Virus record (IMG/VR): IMGVR_UViG_3300045440_000148
Location: 1-32,574 of that record
Length of the DNA: 32,574 bases
Strand: one strand, 5' to 3'
DNA from: a virus
Below, in pieces: positions 20,685 to 29,891 of this stretch. The first letter of the stretch is position 1; every line of letters begins with the position of its first letter. The position numbers were made by a program, and so were the translations under genes. The notes under the pieces are model-generated. The model was not told the origin of the DNA. It ran no database searches and saw only the letters and a program-made list of their open reading frames with translations.

Positions 20685-22753
20685 CCTTGTGAACCTCCCG
20701 TATAGTGAATAAACACCGCGCCAATCTTGGCCGCTCCTTGCTCGGTGCAAGTCATCTTGATTGCCAAGTGTGTTGAGCGAGCCTGAAAAGACACGTTGCC
20801 CTTAGCCATCGTCGTTTCTTCAACAGTAGCCACGGTTTGCACGGCCTCAATATTGTTTGGGTCTGTGGCGATTTGCACCGTCCAGACGCCCTGCAAAGCT
20901 AAATCCATGCCTTGCCACTCTTTACTTGTGGCGGGTGTCGTTGCAGAAACAAAGGGAATTACTGCGGTGACTGTTGAGTTGTCGTATTCGTTGCCGCTTT
21001 GGCCGCCGTAAAGATAAAAGTTTGAATCATCGCCACGGCAATACAGGCGCCGACCAATGATTGCCCAATCGGTAATTGAGAATGGCAGCTCGTAGACGCT
21101 CCAAGCGCTGACCTTGCTGGCAGGAAAAAAGCTAAACACATACACTTTTTTGCCGATCGCCAACATGTAGCGCCCGTCACGCGGCTCAAGCACGGCGCAG
21201 GCCGCGCGTGCCGTGATCCGGCTTGATCGAATCTCGGCCAGCAGCAGCTCGTCCACAGGGTTGCCAATGTCGGTACTAAAGGCTGCGTTGGATGAGTCGC
21301 GTGCGCGAATGGATCGAATCCCGCTCTCGCTCAAATACAACACATCGCTATCGCCAATCTCTTGCACAGAGCGCGGGGCGATTGCCCCAGTGTTATTCAA
21401 GACTTGCAATTGCTGGTTAAGCGAGGGGTCAACGTCCACAAACCAAATCTGAACCGTTCGCTCGGAAAACACCGCAAGGTTGTTCTGGTAGTTGGCAATC
21501 GCTGTTAAGCGCTCGCTGCCCTCAGCGTTCGTAGACAGGTTAATAAAGCCTGCGTTGGCCGTGCCGTTAATGTCCAGTGCATCCTCAATCTCTGAAAAAT
21601 GCAAAAGCGATCCGGCCGTTGAGTAAAGCTTGGACTTAGAGGGCTTGGCATACTCGCTAGGCAAATAGGTTTCACTGCCGGCCGGTGTGGTGACAAGCGC
21701 TAGGCCACCTCCAAAGTTTGCCGTACTGGCCGGTGTCGTTGTCACATTGCCAGTATTGGTAATGGTCAAAACATTACTGTTGTTTGCCGTTCCGGCATCG
21801 TTTGCCAGCACGTTGACCACTGCGCCGTTTGCCACGGCTCGATATTCAGGTGCGCTATTAAATTCGTTAATCGCATTAGCCACTAGCAATGCGGTTGCTG
21901 CGTTATTTCCAGTGTGTTGGATTTTCTCATCCATGAGTGGAACACCAGACACGGTAAGCGCTGCAATAGCGTTATCAACACCACCCGCAAAATTGACCAC
22001 TGAGCCTATCGTAAAGCTGCCGGTCACAGACGTATTGAGCGCCAATCCATTGAAGGAAGAGCCGGGGGTTACTGCGGTAATTGTCACCACATTACTCGCA
22101 GCCGTTGCCGTGAAGTCTGGGCTGCCGACAAACGAATTTATCGAAGCCGCAATCAAAGCCGCCGTACTAGCGTTGTTGCCGTTGTGCTGCACGGCGCTAT
22201 TCATAATTGGTAGCGTGCCTGCGCGAATAAACAGAATACGATCCGCTGCAGTGTTAATGCCGCCTGTCACAGTAAAGCTCGCAGTCGCGCTTGTGCCACC
22301 AGCCGTGCCGCCAGTAATCGTAAAGGACGTTCTTGCACGCGCCTCTACAAACTCAGCGTGTCGCGTGCCATTGTAAAAATGGTAGATCGACCCATCGCTG
22401 TAGCTTGCAATCGCGTAGGGCTTACCATTAAAAGCCGTGGAGTGGATCACGCCAATCATGGCTAGACCCGTTGGGTGCTGTAAGCGTTGGTAAATCAAGT
22501 TTGCTGGTGCGCCTGTTGGGAAGGTCACGGACGCAACAGAGCCAAATGTGTAAAGCGTACCGCCCACAGACACAAGCCCAAAGGTGTCTGCGGGAAAAGC
22601 CATGCGATTTACAAAGGCTAGACGCTTCTCAATTTCGCCCCCGCGATTGATGTGCGCGTTGGTCAACGTGAGCAAACTGCCTGGCACAGAAAGCACCGGC
22701 AGCCTGCGAGAATCGAGGCCACTTCTAAAATCTTCGATGATGAAGTAAGGCAT
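20681..22753 (-). CDS. Tail tube protein B (gp12-like nozzle) with duplicated inserted domain
   Basis: 690 residues. The start MPYFIIEDFRSGLDSRRLPV and NAHINRGGEIEKRLAF are typical of podovirus tail tubular protein B. The region from about 380 on resembles propeller-type nozzle sequence (SEIEDALDINGTANAG, NYQNNLAVFSERTVQIW, VLYLSESGIRSIRARD). Between about 140 and 345 lies an insertion made of two similar repeats: one with VQHNGNNASTAALIAASINS, the other with IQHTGNNAATALLVANAINE. Such repeats are common in surface-exposed phage domains. It is coupled to the tail-A-like gene (1-nt overlap) upstream and the GNAT-like gene (ATGA) downstream. Confidence 0.78.
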   Translation of the reverse strand: MPYFIIEDFRSGLDSRRLPVLSVPGSLLTLTNAHINRGGEIEKRLAFVNRMAFPADTFGLVSVGGTLYTFGSVASVTFPTGAPANLIYQRLQHPTGLAMIGVIHSTAFNGKPYAIASYSDGSIYHFYNGTRHAEFVEARARTSFTITGGTAGGTSATASFTVTGGINTAADRILFIRAGTLPIMNSAVQHNGNNASTAALIAASINSFVGSPDFTATAASNVVTITAVTPGSSFNGLALNTSVTGSFTIGSVVNFAGGVDNAIAALTVSGVPLMDEKIQHTGNNAATALLVANAINEFNSAPEYRAVANGAVVNVLANDAGTANNSNVLTITNTGNVTTTPASTANFGGGLALVTTPAGSETYLPSEYAKPSKSKLYSTAGSLLHFSEIEDALDINGTANAGFINLSTNAEGSERLTAIANYQNNLAVFSERTVQIWFVDVDPSLNQQLQVLNNTGAIAPRSVQEIGDSDVLYLSESGIRSIRARDSSNAAFSTDIGNPVDELLLAEIRSSRITARAACAVLEPRDGRYMLAIGKKVYVFSFFPASKVSAWSVYELPFSITDWAIIGRRLYCRGDDSNFYLYGGQSGNEYDNSTVTAVIPFVSATTPATSKEWQGMDLALQGVWTVQIATDPNNIEAVQTVATVEETTMAKGNVSFQARSTHLAIKMTCTEQGAAKIGAVFIHYTGGSQG

Positions 22754-23460
22754 TACGTTTGCTGCACGGCAATGATTTTTAGACCGCGCACGCGGCGAGT
22801 CGGCTCGTCATCACTCAGGCTAAACGTGTCGCTGTTTGATGAACGGCCTTTAAGCCTTGCGTAGTGGCGCTCGGCCATTGAGAGCTTGAGCTTGGCATCG
22901 TCTGCCTTCTCGCGGCTCAGTATCTCGGCGGCACTAAACAACACCAGCAAGGTGTCATCCAAGTCGGCCTGATCGGCTTGAGCCACCAGTGGCCGCAGAT
23001 TGCGCTTGCCTGTTAAACGGATCGCGCCTGTCTTTGTTGTAGCGCTCGCATCCTGACTAGGAATAGGCCAAATCTCAATTTGATTATTCTCATAAGGCTG
23101 CCAGCGATACACAGGCATAGAGCGAATGTCTTTGTCAGAGTCAAACTCTGAATAATGTTCGCCATGAATACCGTATTCAAGGGGCTGCCACTGATCGCCC
23201 CACTTAAATTCGACGCGCTCGATGCCTTCAAGCTTCATGTCGGCAGGCAAATCGTAATAGCGCTGTCCGTTTTGCGTGAGCAAATCACGATCTACGCGCA
23301 GAAACGCCCAATCGTAGTCATCCCACAAACGCCGCTGTTGGCGCTGCAACACCTTGACTAGCACCTCGCGCATCGCAGTGCCTAAGTTGGCCTGCAGAGA
23401 GTGACCGGCCTCGGCACGCAGATCGTCAATCAATTCACCCAACGTCACGTTCCGTGCCAT
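22753..23460 (-). CDS. Tail tube protein A / head-tail adaptor
   Basis: 235 residues. TLGELIDDLRAEAGHSLQAN, RRLWDDYDWAFLRVDRDLLT, QRYYDLPADM and NNQIEIWPIPS match the general pattern of podovirus gp11 (tail A) or P22 gp4-like adaptors, which sit between portal and nozzle. AAGGAG lies 6 nt before ATG 23460. The C-terminus shares 1 nt (TAATG) with the nozzle gene. There is no signal or membrane segment, as expected for a structural ring protein. Confidence 0.75.
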   Translation of the reverse strand: MARNVTLGELIDDLRAEAGHSLQANLGTAMREVLVKVLQRQQRRLWDDYDWAFLRVDRDLLTQNGQRYYDLPADMKLEGIERVEFKWGDQWQPLEYGIHGEHYSEFDSDKDIRSMPVYRWQPYENNQIEIWPIPSQDASATTKTGAIRLTGKRNLRPLVAQADQADLDDTLLVLFSAAEILSREKADDAKLKLSMAERHYARLKGRSSNSDTFSLSDDEPTRRVRGLKIIAVQQT

Positions 23461-23483
23461 GTCACACTCCTTGGTTTACATAC

Positions 23484-23870
23484 TTACTCGTTACTAACTT
23501 GCTCGTCTGACTCAACTTCCAACGGCTGCGCTGCACTCTTGCGACGTTTCTTGGCAACACCGCTATGAGTAGTCAGGTTTCCGATAATGAAATCCTCTGG
23601 AATACCCGAATCCTCAATCTCGGTTGGCAGTGTGCCAGTAGCGCCTACCGTGTCACGCACCACAAACTCAGGATTGCGATAAATCTGGATCAAGCGCTCG
23701 CGCTCTTCGGTATTGCTCATCGAAACCGAATGAGTCACTTCGATGTTGCGCACCGCATCATCGCCATGCACTGCACGCAAGATCATCAGCTCAGGGATCG
23801 TTACGCGCTCTTTCGTGACAGTCATGCCTACGTCACCACCAATCGCAACACTACAGTTACAAATTTGCAT
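23484..23870 (-). CDS. Head-tail region protein of unknown function
   Basis: 128 residues from ATG 23870, which has TTGGAG 5-10 nt upstream. A longer frame to 23924 would start inside the capsid terminator hairpin and is rejected. The N-terminus has a Cys pair (QICNCSVAIGG), followed by VTIPELMILRAVHGDDAV, a segment seen in proteins of this position in other podoviruses; the C-terminus is basic then acidic (KKRRKSAAQPLEVESDEQ). A small head or adaptor protein is likely, but the sequence shows no specific function. Confidence 0.65.
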   Translation of the reverse strand: MQICNCSVAIGGDVGMTVTKERVTIPELMILRAVHGDDAVRNIEVTHSVSMSNTEERERLIQIYRNPEFVVRDTVGATGTLPTEIEDSGIPEDFIIGNLTTHSGVAKKRRKSAAQPLEVESDEQVSNE

Positions 23871-23886
23871 GTTTTCTCCAATATGC

Positions 23887-23916
23887 AAAAAAGCCGCCAC
23901 CTTGAGAGGCAGCGGC
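23887..23916 (-). terminator. Intrinsic terminator after the major capsid gene
   Basis: On the minus strand a 9-bp stem GCCGCTGCC/GGTGGCGGC (two G-U pairs) with a 6-nt loop runs straight into six T (A run at 23887-23892). It lies 15 nt after the capsid stop. It would lower transcription of the tail genes relative to capsid, giving the high capsid yield needed. Confidence 0.8.
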
Positions 23917-23931
23917 CGGTTCATTTAGCCA

Positions 23932-24999
23932 TTAGCTAAATTGGTAAACGCCGTGGCAGTTGAGCTGGGTCGCGGCAAGCGCACCAGTCGTTGTCATGGC
24001 TCGGTACATCACATAAGAGTTGTAGGGGCGAGCTGGGCTGTGACGCTTCATCTTCTCGTTTTCCATGTAGTACAAGCAAATCTTGGAAGTGTCGATGATG
24101 AAAGCGCGTTTGGCGTAGTTAGTCGTGCCACCAAGCGTTGTGCCAATATCGTCCATCGTTGGGTCGTACTTAAATACCAAGCCGCCGAAAGTCAAATCGC
24201 CGTGCTTAATATCTGTACCGCGCGTATAACCCGAATCGGTGTAGTAACCACGCGCACGCAGCTCTTTGTTTAAGCGATCCATAAAGTCGCTGCCACACAG
24301 GGCTACGTCAGGCTTGCCACCAAAGCGCTGGAGTTGACGAAACTCGGTATTCAAGAAAGCAATAAGTTCATCGCCAGTGCTGGTTGTGGTGATCGAGAGG
24401 TTGACGCGGTTACGCCACCAGCTATTTGCTGCCGCGTTTTGGTCGATGCCGCCAACAGTTGAAGAGGCTGCAGCAGGCGCGTCCTTGATGAAAGCGCGAA
24501 TACCGGCCAATGCGTTTGCATCAGCAGTACCATCGCCCCACAAGAAAGTGTTTAGACCGCGAGCGTAGCCCTCGGCCATATCGCCCAGCTTGTCCTCAAG
24601 CAAATTGGCCAGTGCTGTTTCCTCACGACCACGATTGTTTTTCAACGAATCGCTGTTCATGCTGTCAACAACGCTAATCCCATCGCGCTTGAGTTCGGTC
24701 AAGGTGACGCCGATACCAATGTGATGCTCTTTCCATGTGTAATTCGCGCGTTTGATCTTCGCGGGGTTCACATAGTTCACAGTGTCATTGTGCGTATAAC
24801 CGCCCAACGATGAGTCGTACTGACCCTTAACGGCCACGCTAATTGCGCCTTTACCGCCGGGGAAAGTCTTTGCTTTTTTATCTAAGGCAGCCAGCAAAGG
24901 CTTGTCTTGGATAGTTGACGAAAACACAGTACCTTTTTCAATGTAATAGTCCAAGGCTGCGTTGGTGATGTTGTCTAACTCTGCTTGTGAAAATGCCAT
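23932..24999 (-). CDS. Major capsid protein (HK97-fold type)
   Basis: 355 residues. The pattern fits podovirus major capsid proteins: helical N-terminus (ELDNITNAALDYYIEKGTVF), E-loop-like region, GGLVFKYDPTMDD and a C-terminal beta part (ICLYYMENEKMKRHSPARPY). It follows a scaffold gene and a portal gene and is followed by an intrinsic terminator, all standard for the coat protein. GGAG precedes ATG 24999. There is no protease gene and no obvious cleaved N-terminal delta domain, so assembly probably uses the separate scaffold. Confidence 0.82.
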   Translation of the reverse strand: MAFSQAELDNITNAALDYYIEKGTVFSSTIQDKPLLAALDKKAKTFPGGKGAISVAVKGQYDSSLGGYTHNDTVNYVNPAKIKRANYTWKEHHIGIGVTLTELKRDGISVVDSMNSDSLKNNRGREETALANLLEDKLGDMAEGYARGLNTFLWGDGTADANALAGIRAFIKDAPAAASSTVGGIDQNAAANSWWRNRVNLSITTTSTGDELIAFLNTEFRQLQRFGGKPDVALCGSDFMDRLNKELRARGYYTDSGYTRGTDIKHGDLTFGGLVFKYDPTMDDIGTTLGGTTNYAKRAFIIDTSKICLYYMENEKMKRHSPARPYNSYVMYRAMTTTGALAATQLNCHGVYQFS

Positions 25000-25027
25000 G
25001 TCAAATGCTCCGATAAGGTTGGTCGGC

Positions 25028-26020
25028 TCATGCTCCAGCAGAGGCTTGACGTATCACATCAAGCAAACTCCGTGGCTCTGGAGCGGCTGAGCCATTTACT
25101 TTGCCACCCACGGCGGGACGCATCGCAACCCTTGAACCAGCTACTCGCCGCAATGTCTGCGTCACTTGCTCATAAGCACTTTTTGAAAGTGCCAAAGCAT
25201 CTTCTGCAGTACGCGGCATGCCATTGGTCGCTAGGTGCGCCCGCACGCGGTCTTTTACTAACTCAGCCTTAACGTCAAAATCAGGGTCGTTTGCGCGTTG
25301 CGCTGTTTCCCACGCGGCCACCGTACTTGCAATTCTCTGCACATGCTGTTGCGAATCTTGCTCGTTGCGGGTTTGCAACTTGTTTTGAGCAACAATCGCT
25401 TCACGCTCTGCAGCGATCTGCTTTTGATACAGTGATTGAGCCGTATCGCGGTCTATGTAGCCTTGCTCAATTCGATCCTCTAAGTCCTCCGGCAATTTCT
25501 TGCCAGCGCTTAGTGCTAACGAATCAAGCTTTTTGCTTAAAGCTTCATAGGCCTTGGAAGCATCGCCGGATTTCATTTCTGCCATCAGGAGCAACCCTTC
25601 AGCAACCTCTTCAGGTGTGAGCTGGTTGTTATCCATGAACGACTGAATATGCCGGTACTGCTTTGCGTCAGGCTCAAACTCGGCTAACTTCGCCTTGTAC
25701 TCGTTTCTTTCAGTAACGACCTGCTCAAAGCGCGGCCGCATGTGAAGTGGGACATCTGCATAATCCTCGGCTTTCTTTTCCGTGGATTGGTCAACGACCT
25801 CATTCTCTTGACTGTCGGGCAGCGTTTCCGACACACTTTCCTGTGCTTGCGCGAGAGATTTCTCAGACACGCTCTGCACAACGGACAGTAGGCTTTCCTC
25901 TGTTTCGCTGGCTAAGTTCTCCGGTGACGAGTCGGCGATTGCATCAATTTTGTCCGGTGACGAGTCGGCATTTGCATCAAGGTTTTCCGGTGACGAGTCG
26001 GAATTTGCATCGAATTGCAT
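25028..26020 (-). CDS. Scaffolding protein
   Basis: 330 residues, strongly acidic in the N-terminal half and helical with coiled coil in the middle (about 105-250: RFEQVVTERNEYKAKLAEFE, AEREAIVAQNKLQTRNEQDS), ending in a short basic/helical part: the composition expected of a podovirus scaffold between portal and capsid genes. Residues 3-35 are three 11-residue repeats (F/L/I-D-A-x-x-D-S-S-P-x-x). AAGGGG lies 8 nt before ATG 26020. It probably guides procapsid assembly and leaves the shell. No protease motif is seen. Confidence 0.78.
   Translation of the reverse strand: MQFDANSDSSPENLDANADSSPDKIDAIADSSPENLASETEESLLSVVQSVSEKSLAQAQESVSETLPDSQENEVVDQSTEKKAEDYADVPLHMRPRFEQVVTERNEYKAKLAEFEPDAKQYRHIQSFMDNNQLTPEEVAEGLLLMAEMKSGDASKAYEALSKKLDSLALSAGKKLPEDLEDRIEQGYIDRDTAQSLYQKQIAAEREAIVAQNKLQTRNEQDSQQHVQRIASTVAAWETAQRANDPDFDVKAELVKDRVRAHLATNGMPRTAEDALALSKSAYEQVTQTLRRVAGSRVAMRPAVGGKVNGSAAPEPRSLLDVIRQASAGA
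25916..26014. repeat. Three 33-nt tandem repeats in the scaffold gene
   Basis: TCCGGTGACGAGTCGG recurs three times at 33-nt spacing and encodes an 11-residue acidic repeat at the scaffold N-terminus (minus strand). The near-identical DNA suggests recent expansion. Confidence 0.9.
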
Positions 26021-26063
26021 GGTTGTTACCCCTTAAAAACTCCTGAACCTATTATCGCTGATT

Positions 26064-26085
26064 GTATGTTGGTTGCGCAACATAC
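26064..26085. other. Intercistronic hairpin between portal and scaffold genes
   Basis: GTATGTTG (26064-26071) and CAACATAC (26078-26085) form a perfect 8-bp stem with a 6-nt loop; an alternative palindrome GTTGCGCAAC lies at 26072-26081, and CAACATAC is extended by a second ACAACATAC-like copy. No T tract follows on either strand, so it may be an mRNA-stability or processing element, not a terminator. Confidence 0.45.
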
Positions 26086-26099
26086 AACATACATTACGA

Positions 26100-28187
26100 T
26101 CACTGCAAAGGCATCTGTGCGCCTGTAGCGCCCACCGCTGGCGCTTGTGGTGTTGGCGCATTTGTCGCACCTTGCATGCCCTGCCCCATCCCTTGCGCCG
26201 CGTTGGCATCTTGCATGCCGTTTTGGGCAACAATTGATTTCACGTTCTCGGTCAAAGCGGCATCCAAGTCCAGTTTGTCATCCATGCGTTTCAGCACTTC
26301 TTTGGCAAGCCACGCTGGGTTAATGCCAGGGATTTGAATGATGTAAGGCAGCACGCGCTCTAGGTTGCGCAGCTCGGCGGCCATGTTGGGTTTGCCAGTT
26401 GAACCAGCCTCAATTTCAAGCATCACTTCATTGGCAATTTCGCGAGCGGTCAGCTCCGGCCACACTGCACCACGCCCCGCAATGGCCTTGACTTGCTCAA
26501 CGCTCATTTGCTGCAGCATGACTGCGCCGCTTGCGCGAGCGATTTCAGACATAAAGCTGTCCAGCTCATCGACTTGCGCCCCCAAGGCCGACATGCGAGC
26601 CGACTCGGCAATGCTGTTTTCAGTGGCGGTTGAGCCACTGGTGTTACCAAACTGCGCCTCTTGTGCGCCCACCGCGAGCTGCACATCGTCAAAGAGTGTG
26701 CGCACCTCATACAAATTGGGGTCGATCCCAACGGTTTTAAGCGGTGTGACTAGATCATCTGACTTTTGACCAGACTGCATGCCTTGGATTGAAATGACGG
26801 AGTGGGCAGGGCGCGACACAAGCTTGGCCTTTTCCTCATCTTCAAGCAAACCCGCAGGGGTCAGGTACGCAGGGCGGTTTGCCTTGCGGTGTTCGCGTAA
26901 GCCCTCGCGTGCGCGGTTGTACTCAGAGAGCATTGAGCGCATCAGGTGAACGTCTGAAGGCGGGTAAATCTCCTTTTCATGCTCGACCTCATTGCAGACC
27001 AGTGCGTAGCATGGCCAGAATGTTTCAAGCGTCAGCTCAGGCGCGGCTGGATCGACTAGAAAATCGTCATAGCCCTTAGCTACCGTGTAGACCATGCCGC
27101 TCGGCTTGTCGTAAATTTCGTAGACGCAGACCATGCCATCCGAATCAGCCTTTTTGTCATGGTTATCCGCGCCAAGCTGCAGATAAGAGGAGTCGTGGGA
27201 GCGAGCTTTTACATCGTAAGGGGTGTAATTGCTGCCAACATCTTTGCCGTAGATTTCCTCGACCTCATCGCATGTAAAAAACATCTCATGCGCGATCCAG
27301 CGAGCGCCGATAAAGCCACGCAATTGCTTGCAGCGCGGGTCAACAATGATGGCCGTGGTGTCTGGGAAGTCAAACATCAGGCCTTCGCGCAAGATAATGT
27401 CTGGCTGAGCCGAAAGCTCACGCATCGCAAGCATCAGCTCTTCCATTTCTGCGCTGTTTTCGTCCATTTCCCCCTCGGTATGCTCTTTTGCCAAGCGCTC
27501 TAAGTGGTCAATCTGCACCTGAACGTCATTCATGCGAGCGCTTATCTCAGGGCGGCGCTGCATTTCGCGCTGAAAACCGATCTTGACGTACCCAACACCA
27601 GTGGTCAGCATGCGGCGCACCAGCGCTTTCATCTGACTTTTGAATGTTGGCTGGCTCTCTTGCATGAAATAGTGAAACAAAATCTCCATTGTGGCGCCGA
27701 TCTTGGATAGTTTTAAGCGCTCGGCCTGCACCATTTCGTAGTCTTGGATCACCATTGCGGTTGCGGCCGGCACAGGCATCCCGTTTTGCTCGGCCTGATC
27801 GCGAATCGACATAGCTTCCGCAATCGTTTCTTGCTTGCCATCCCAGACTTCAGCGTTCAAACGCTCGCGGGGCTTGGCCACGGCACGCGGGTTCTTGGCA
27901 TAAAGCGCTGCCGTGCGCTGTTGAATGTGACGCTGCGCCAAATTCACAACGTACTTTGATTCATCCCATGCTTCAGGGTCGTAGCCGTAAAAAGCCAAAT
28001 CCATGTCTGCACGCATGCGATCAAACGCGTCTTTGTGTGCAGACTTAGCGTTTTCGACGCGCGACAAAAGGCTAGTGACTAGGTTGCGGCGGCTTGCGCT
28101 CACAGGTTTATCATCTTCAACGTCACCAGCCATAGCCACAATGACACTGATCTCGGCCGACTCGTTCGATTCGTTCTGTTCTTTCAT
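26100..28187 (-). CDS. Portal protein
   Basis: 695 residues, the usual size for podovirus portals. Recognisable features: RMRADMDLAFYGYDPEAWDE and YVVNLAQRHIQQRTAALYAK at the N-terminus, the central SQMKALVRRMLTTGVGYVKI, the long helical stem region about 430-560, and a Gln/Met/Ala-rich C-terminal barrel or tail (AAQGMGQGMQGATNAP). It would form the dodecameric channel for packaging and ejection. The gene follows TerL with 1 nt between stop and start and has AAAGGGTGG upstream; scaffold and capsid follow, the standard order. Confidence 0.88.
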   Translation of the reverse strand: MKEQNESNESAEISVIVAMAGDVEDDKPVSASRRNLVTSLLSRVENAKSAHKDAFDRMRADMDLAFYGYDPEAWDESKYVVNLAQRHIQQRTAALYAKNPRAVAKPRERLNAEVWDGKQETIAEAMSIRDQAEQNGMPVPAATAMVIQDYEMVQAERLKLSKIGATMEILFHYFMQESQPTFKSQMKALVRRMLTTGVGYVKIGFQREMQRRPEISARMNDVQVQIDHLERLAKEHTEGEMDENSAEMEELMLAMRELSAQPDIILREGLMFDFPDTTAIIVDPRCKQLRGFIGARWIAHEMFFTCDEVEEIYGKDVGSNYTPYDVKARSHDSSYLQLGADNHDKKADSDGMVCVYEIYDKPSGMVYTVAKGYDDFLVDPAAPELTLETFWPCYALVCNEVEHEKEIYPPSDVHLMRSMLSEYNRAREGLREHRKANRPAYLTPAGLLEDEEKAKLVSRPAHSVISIQGMQSGQKSDDLVTPLKTVGIDPNLYEVRTLFDDVQLAVGAQEAQFGNTSGSTATENSIAESARMSALGAQVDELDSFMSEIARASGAVMLQQMSVEQVKAIAGRGAVWPELTAREIANEVMLEIEAGSTGKPNMAAELRNLERVLPYIIQIPGINPAWLAKEVLKRMDDKLDLDAALTENVKSIVAQNGMQDANAAQGMGQGMQGATNAPTPQAPAVGATGAQMPLQ

Positions 28188-28188
28188 T

Positions 28189-29808
28189 TCACCACCCTTT
28201 AAGTGCTGCTTCTAACGCTTGTGTTTGCTCTCGATACTTGGCCTCAGATTTAAGCCAGCCCAACGTGCCGTAGACCAGCCCATCTTCTTTGACACGCTGC
28301 TTTTGTGGGCTTGCCATGCGATCAATTGACATGCCTAGCCACGCCAACGCGTCCACAAAATCGTCGTGGCGTGCATTGGGGAATTTCAACAGCTCGTCAC
28401 GCGCAGCCATCAACCACGGCGCGTGCTTAGGAAACTTCACTTTCTTCATGCTCATGCGACCCATAATTGACTGCGCACGCTGCACTTTGTTGGCCACTGG
28501 CGTGACCTCTTCAATCGAAAAATAGTTTTGCTCTTCTTGCATGCGCTTGCGCAGGAAAGGTGCGATCGACTTCGTGATGTGGCCGCGCTCGGCAAACCAG
28601 AGCATCGGCTTGTACTGCTTAGCTAAGCGCAGCATGGCCTCGACTTGCTTATCTGCGCCAGCCTTTTCCCACCAAACGTCCAGTATGTACAGATCGCCAT
28701 AGCTGTCCACGCCCCCGACAATCATTACCGTGGCATCGTTGCGGGTCTTGTCCTCGCCAATCGCGTGATCGCTGGCTGCGTAAATGCGCAAATCCGCAGG
28801 CTTTTGATTGCGCTCGTAGGTCGTAATCCAATCGCTGCGAAATAGATCGCCATCATCAGGCGAGGGCTGCTGCTGGTAGAGCGCCGAAAAGCCCTTGGCA
28901 TCGAGGCTACGCGCGGCATTTAGAAACTCAAGATCAAAACGCTCAGGCCACAAGGCCTCACCGGCCGCGCGACCCAGTGGATCGTTATCAATGGCAATAG
29001 CAGGCAGATTGATAATCTTCCATTTGGCCGCTTCCATTTCCGAATAGCAAGGGTTGCTTGGATCAGTGAGTCTGCCAATCAAATCGTCCTCATGCCAGCG
29101 CGTATGCACCACCACAACACACGCAAACTTGGTCATCAAGCGCGTCATAGCCACTTGCGTGAACCAATCCCAGAGCTTTTGTCGCAGCGCTGGGCTTTGC
29201 GCCTCTTCCGCATCCTTAATCGGATCATCAATGATGAGAACATCTGCGCCGCGCCCTGTGATTGAGCCGCCGCGCCCGACAAAAGCGGCCATGCCACCGT
29301 CTTGCGACTGCAGCTTTTCGCGGCTCAAGCCACCCGCGCGAAAGCGAAACTTGGGGAACACTTGCTTAAAGCTAGATGACTGCATGATGTTGCGGCAATC
29401 AGATCCAATGTCCTGGCTAAATGGTTCGTTGTATGTCGCAAAAATGATGTTGCGATACTGATCGCGACCCAGCAACCAAGGGATAAATCGACGCGAAATC
29501 AGCTCAGTTTTGCCGTGGCGTGGGGGGAGCGTGACGATTAAGCGCGGAATGTGGCCGCGCTCGACCTTTTCTAGCACCTTGGCCAGCGCTCGATGGTGCT
29601 TGGAGTCCTTAAACATTGATATTTCAATGTTCTCCGGCTCTTCAACGTCCGGCATCGTGAATTTAACGAATTTTAAGTAGTCATCGCGTGATTCGATGGC
29701 CAGTTTTGCACGCATTGCGGCCGCGATACGACGCTCCAGCGCAGACATTTGCTCAAGCGCGGGGGCGTCTACCTCTTCTTGCGGCTCGACAATCTCTTCA
29801 ATGGCCAT
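28189..29808 (-). CDS. terL: Terminase large subunit (TerL)
   Basis: 539 residues. The ATPase domain has Walker A LPPRHGKTE (94-102) and Walker B VLIIDDP (190-196). The C-terminal RNase H-like nuclease has D347 (AASDHAIGEDKT), the E region in LWFAERGH (about 405) and the last Asp in NARHDDFVDALAW (about 495). It would drive DNA packaging and cut the concatemer. No ribosome binding site precedes ATG 29808; translation may be coupled to the micro-ORF ending 8 nt upstream. No small terminase subunit is recognised in the window. Confidence 0.93.
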   Translation of the reverse strand: MAIEEIVEPQEEVDAPALEQMSALERRIAAAMRAKLAIESRDDYLKFVKFTMPDVEEPENIEISMFKDSKHHRALAKVLEKVERGHIPRLIVTLPPRHGKTELISRRFIPWLLGRDQYRNIIFATYNEPFSQDIGSDCRNIMQSSSFKQVFPKFRFRAGGLSREKLQSQDGGMAAFVGRGGSITGRGADVLIIDDPIKDAEEAQSPALRQKLWDWFTQVAMTRLMTKFACVVVVHTRWHEDDLIGRLTDPSNPCYSEMEAAKWKIINLPAIAIDNDPLGRAAGEALWPERFDLEFLNAARSLDAKGFSALYQQQPSPDDGDLFRSDWITTYERNQKPADLRIYAASDHAIGEDKTRNDATVMIVGGVDSYGDLYILDVWWEKAGADKQVEAMLRLAKQYKPMLWFAERGHITKSIAPFLRKRMQEEQNYFSIEEVTPVANKVQRAQSIMGRMSMKKVKFPKHAPWLMAARDELLKFPNARHDDFVDALAWLGMSIDRMASPQKQRVKEDGLVYGTLGWLKSEAKYREQTQALEAALKGW

Positions 29809-29816
29809 ATCGCGAA

Positions 29817-29891
29817 TTATTTAAAGCGTGCAAGCTGGCGAAACACAAATTGCTTAAAGCTTTCCCACTCGTATTTAAGAAATTCAATCAT
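29817..29891 (-). CDS. Possible 24-residue micro-ORF before terL
   Basis: MIEFLKYEWESFKQFVFRQL then ARFK, an amphipathic basic-aromatic helix. ATG 29891 overlaps the previous stop as ATGA and the stop lies 8 nt before the terL start, which lacks a ribosome binding site. It could be a small protein or a translational coupling device carrying ribosomes to terL. No homologue is known to me; evidence is spacing only. Confidence 0.4.
   Translation of the reverse strand: MIEFLKYEWESFKQFVFRQLARFK

Noticed and set aside
20685-20750. Longer start for the GNAT-like gene
   Set aside because: It would overlap the nozzle gene by 70 nt; ATG 20684 has GGGAGG and an ATGA overlap.
23871-23924. Longer start for the 128-residue gene
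   Set aside because: The extra residues are encoded by the capsid terminator hairpin; ATG 23870 has its own ribosome binding site.
26064-26085. Intrinsic terminator between portal and scaffold
   Set aside because: The hairpin lacks a T tract on both strands.
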